From positions 3,448,874 through 3,512,873 of the forward strand of contig NZ_CP149574.1 in assembly GCF_037890675.1 (NCBI RefSeq): DNA of 64,000 nucleotides. Direction: 5' to 3'. The translations under genes and the position numbers were made by a program. This document shows, in pieces, positions 61,760 to 64,000 of this stretch; position 1 is the stretch's first letter; every line of letters starts with the position of its first letter. Source of the DNA: Methylovirgula sp. 4M-Z18 (GTDB lineage: Bacteria > Pseudomonadota > Alphaproteobacteria > Rhizobiales > Beijerinckiaceae). Below the pieces are notes generated by a model. That model was given only the letters and a program-made list of their open reading frames with translations. It made no database searches and was not told the DNA's origin.

Positions 61760-64000
61760 TTATTTAGCCGCAGCCGAATGGACGGTCGCGCCGCGTTTGG
61801 CACGCTCGATATCGTGGAGAAGGCCGCCCTTGCGGGTGTAGACAGCCCAGGTCACGGCAAGGCAGCTCATGTAGAAGAGCAGGAAGCCCCAAAGCGCCGC
61901 TTCCGGCCCACCCGTGAGGGCGATTGACGTGCCGTAGCTCTTCGGGATGAAGAAGGCGCCGAAGGCCGCGATCGCCGAGGTAAAGCCGGTGATGGCGGCG
62001 GATTCCTTTTCCGCTTGCCGCCGACGCGTTTCCGCATCGGCTCCAGGCATCAGGCGACCCATCTCGTTCGCCATGATCACGGGGATCATTTGGAAGGTCG
62101 AGGCGTTGCCAACGCCAGTGGCAAAGAACAACACCAGGAAGGCAGCGAAGAAACCGATGAATGCGCCGGCCTGATCTTTGATGCCAATGAAGTAGAGCAC
62201 GCCCCCGACGCCCACCATCATCAGCACGAAGGTCCAGAAGGTAACGCGCGCGCCGCCGTATTTGTCCGCGAGCCAGCCGGTACCCGAGCGTGACAGGGCG
62301 CCGACAAGCGGCCCGAGGAAGGCGAACTGAAGCGCGTTCACGTCGGGGAACAGCATCTTGGACAGGAGCGGAAAGCCGGCGGAGTAGCCGATGAACGACC
62401 CGAACGTACCGGTATAGAGCCAGCACATGATCCAATTGTGCTTGCGCTCAAAAATGACCGCCTGTTCGGCAAATGATGCCTTGGCGGAGGCGATATCGTT
62501 CATACCGAACCAGGCCGCGAAGGCGGAGACAGCAATGAACGGCACGAAAACGAAACCCGCGTTCTGCAACCAGAGCGGCGCAGTTCCCGGCGTTCCCTTG
62601 GCCATGACCGGATCGCCGCCGAGCCAGCCAAACACGCCTGCGGTGATCACGAGGGGTACGATGAACTGAACGACACTGACACCGAGATTGCCGAGACCGG
62701 CGTTGAGCGCGAGCGCGTTGCCTTTTTCCGCCTTTGGGAAGAAGAAAGAAATATTGGCCATGGACGAGGCGAAGTTGCCGCCACCGAAGCCGCAAAGCAG
62801 CGCAAGGATCAGCAACACGACATAGGGTGTGTCAGGGTTCTGCACGGCATAGCCGATGCCGACCGCCGGAATGATGAGCGACCAAGTCGTGAGGGTTGTC
62901 CAGAGCCTGCCGCCGAAAATCGGTACCATGAAGGAATAGAAGATGCGGAGCGTCGCACCCGAGATGCCGGGCAGAGCGGCGAGCCAAAAGAGCTGATCGG
63001 TGGTGAAGGTAAAGCCCACGAGCGGGAGTTTGGCGACGACGACCGACCATACCTGCCAGATGGCAAAGGACAGCAGCAACGCCGGGATCGAAAGCCATAG
63101 GTTACGCCGGGCGATGCGGCGCCCCTTCTGCGCCCAGAACGCGGGATCCTCTGGGCGCCAGTCGGTGAGAGTGCCACCTTTGTACGGAACCACCGCGGGT
63201 TTGGGCATGCCCTGCATCTCGGGGAATGGCGGGAGCTTGGTAAGCGCTTCGCCGACCATTCCGCGCTCCATCTGGCGGATGGCAATGTGCATCCAAAGGA
63301 GCGCACCGGTGACCAGGATAAAGAGCGCCATGAAGCAACTCGTCCATAGACCGGTGAGATCGAGCAGGATGCCGAAAAGGATCGGCAGCAGGAAGCCGCC
63401 AAGGCCGCCAATCATCCCCACGAGGCCGCCGACCGCACCGACATGGTTGGGATAATAGACCGGGATGTGCTTGTAGACGGCAGCCTTGCCCAGAGCCATG
63501 AAGAAGCCGAGCACGAAGATCGTAACAATGAAGCCAAGCAAGCTCATCTCAAGATGGAAGGAGGTCGCGCCCTTCGTGCCATGGACCACGTAATCGGTTG
63601 GCGGATAGGACAGGACGAAGGTTGCCACGACGGAAACGAGAAAGGTCCAGTAGAGCACGCGCCGTGCGCCAAAGCTGTCCGAGAGGTGCCCGCCATAGGC
63701 GCGAAAGAGACTTGCCGGCACCGAGAAGAAGGCTGCGATCATGCCTGCGGTCTTGATATCGAGCCCGTAGACGTTGATGAGATATTGGGGCAGCCACAGC
63801 GCGAGCGCGACAAAGGAGCCAAAGACGAAGAAATAGTAGAGCGCAAAGCGCCAGACCTGCACGTTCTTCAGCGGTTCGAGTTCGAGCCAGGCGCTTTTTG
63901 GCTTGATCCCCGACCGCCTGCGTTCGACGATGATCGGGTCATCACGTGTCGTGAACCAGAATACGCCAGCCATGAGGACGAGGCTCGCCGCCCAGACCTG
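61760..64000 (-). CDS. narK: fused NarK-type nitrate/nitrite transporter, 5' end outside the window
   Basis: At least 746 residues, open at the right edge (the frame continues without stop through 64000). Two MFS units are joined: the visible last half of a first NarK unit (about six helices), a linker (about 240-300), then a complete 12-helix NarK unit with GNFASSMANISFFFPKAEKG and GLGNLGVSVVQFIVP. This is the NarK1-NarK2 fusion known from Paracoccus and Brucella, combining proton-coupled nitrate uptake with nitrate/nitrite exchange. It heads the nar operon; any FNR or NarR site lies outside. Confidence 0.95.
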   Translation of the reverse strand, partial: QVWAASLVLMAGVFWFTTRDDPIIVERRRSGIKPKSAWLELEPLKNVQVWRFALYYFFVFGSFVALALWLPQYLINVYGLDIKTAGMIAAFFSVPASLFRAYGGHLSDSFGARRVLYWTFLVSVVATFVLSYPPTDYVVHGTKGATSFHLEMSLLGFIVTIFVLGFFMALGKAAVYKHIPVYYPNHVGAVGGLVGMIGGLGGFLLPILFGILLDLTGLWTSCFMALFILVTGALLWMHIAIRQMERGMVGEALTKLPPFPEMQGMPKPAVVPYKGGTLTDWRPEDPAFWAQKGRRIARRNLWLSIPALLLSFAIWQVWSVVVAKLPLVGFTFTTDQLFWLAALPGISGATLRIFYSFMVPIFGGRLWTTLTTWSLIIPAVGIGYAVQNPDTPYVVLLILALLCGFGGGNFASSMANISFFFPKAEKGNALALNAGLGNLGVSVVQFIVPLVITAGVFGWLGGDPVMAKGTPGTAPLWLQNAGFVFVPFIAVSAFAAWFGMNDIASAKASFAEQAVIFERKHNWIMCWLYTGTFGSFIGYSAGFPLLSKMLFPDVNALQFAFLGPLVGALSRSGTGWLADKYGGARVTFWTFVLMMVGVGGVLYFIGIKDQAGAFIGFFAAFLVLFFATGVGNASTFQMIPVIMANEMGRLMPGADAETRRRQAEKESAAITGFTSAIAAFGAFFIPKSYGTSIALTGGPEAALWGFLLFYMSCLAVTWAVYTRKGGLLHDIERAKRGATVHSAAAK

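Overview
This is a GC-rich chromosomal segment from an alphaproteobacterium, most likely of the order Hyphomicrobiales (Rhizobiales), perhaps near Beijerinckiaceae/Methylocystaceae. The evidence is the HPr / EIIA-Man / short HPr kinase / ChvG-ChvI / PckA neighbourhood, a PdhS/DivJ-type cell-cycle kinase, phasins, an alphaproteobacterial RpoH, and several families of short palindromic intergenic repeats, some of them RIME-like. The family assignment is inference.

Layout. 1-1553: end of a lactate-utilisation operon (lutB, lutC). 1673-5123: L,D-transpeptidase, aroE and a hisC-like aminotransferase. 5299-6750: mntH behind a recognisable MntR-type operator, with the probable mntR at 12742-13194. 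6828-12500: DUF2076 protein, acyl-CoA dehydrogenase, DUF2147 protein, PAS histidine kinase with a CtrA-type box, and two tandem phasins. 13311-14631: LysR regulator divergent from a DUF1127 protein. 14678-18892: glcDEF glycolate oxidase, with a repeat inserted between glcD and glcE. 19063-26384: murA, tRNA-Thr, several small or unknown proteins, a flavoprotein and rluD. 26385-28912: a degenerate spot with a duplicated promoter/gene start, then rpoH. 29256-34296: pseudouridine kinase and glycosidase, M3 peptidase and a RecD/Dda-like helicase. 34455-41199: HPr, EIIA, HPr kinase, ChvG, ChvI, a PNPOx-like protein, pckA and a possible 47-residue ORF. 41263-49711: GlxA-type regulator with an isochorismatase-like hydrolase, class II amidotransferase, GFA protein, serine hydrolase, Ntn hydrolase and polA. 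49858-51335: tRNA-Arg, a serine-recombinase remnant, a small unknown gene and an internally deleted IS5-type transposase remnant. 51336-64000: a long minus-strand respiratory nitrate reductase cluster (narK fusion, narG, H, J, I, parvulin-type isomerase, two small unknown genes, moaA, DUF2478, CopD-like membrane protein), open at the right end.

How the parts fit. The nar cluster encodes uptake (NarK), catalysis (NarGHI), assembly (NarJ, probably the isomerase) and cofactor supply (MoaA, possibly DUF2478). Its abutment on a tRNA with recombinase and transposase scars suggests the edge of an acquired block. The carbon-signalling block links PTS phosphorylation to ChvGI and to gluconeogenesis through PckA. 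Manganese uptake and its repressor lie about 6 kb apart and share a visible operator logic. Nothing here is a CRISPR array, an intact prophage or a recognisable defence island. The least described material is the pair of small nar-linked genes, the palindromic repeat families, and the duplicated promoter-gene start near 26.5-27.3 kb.
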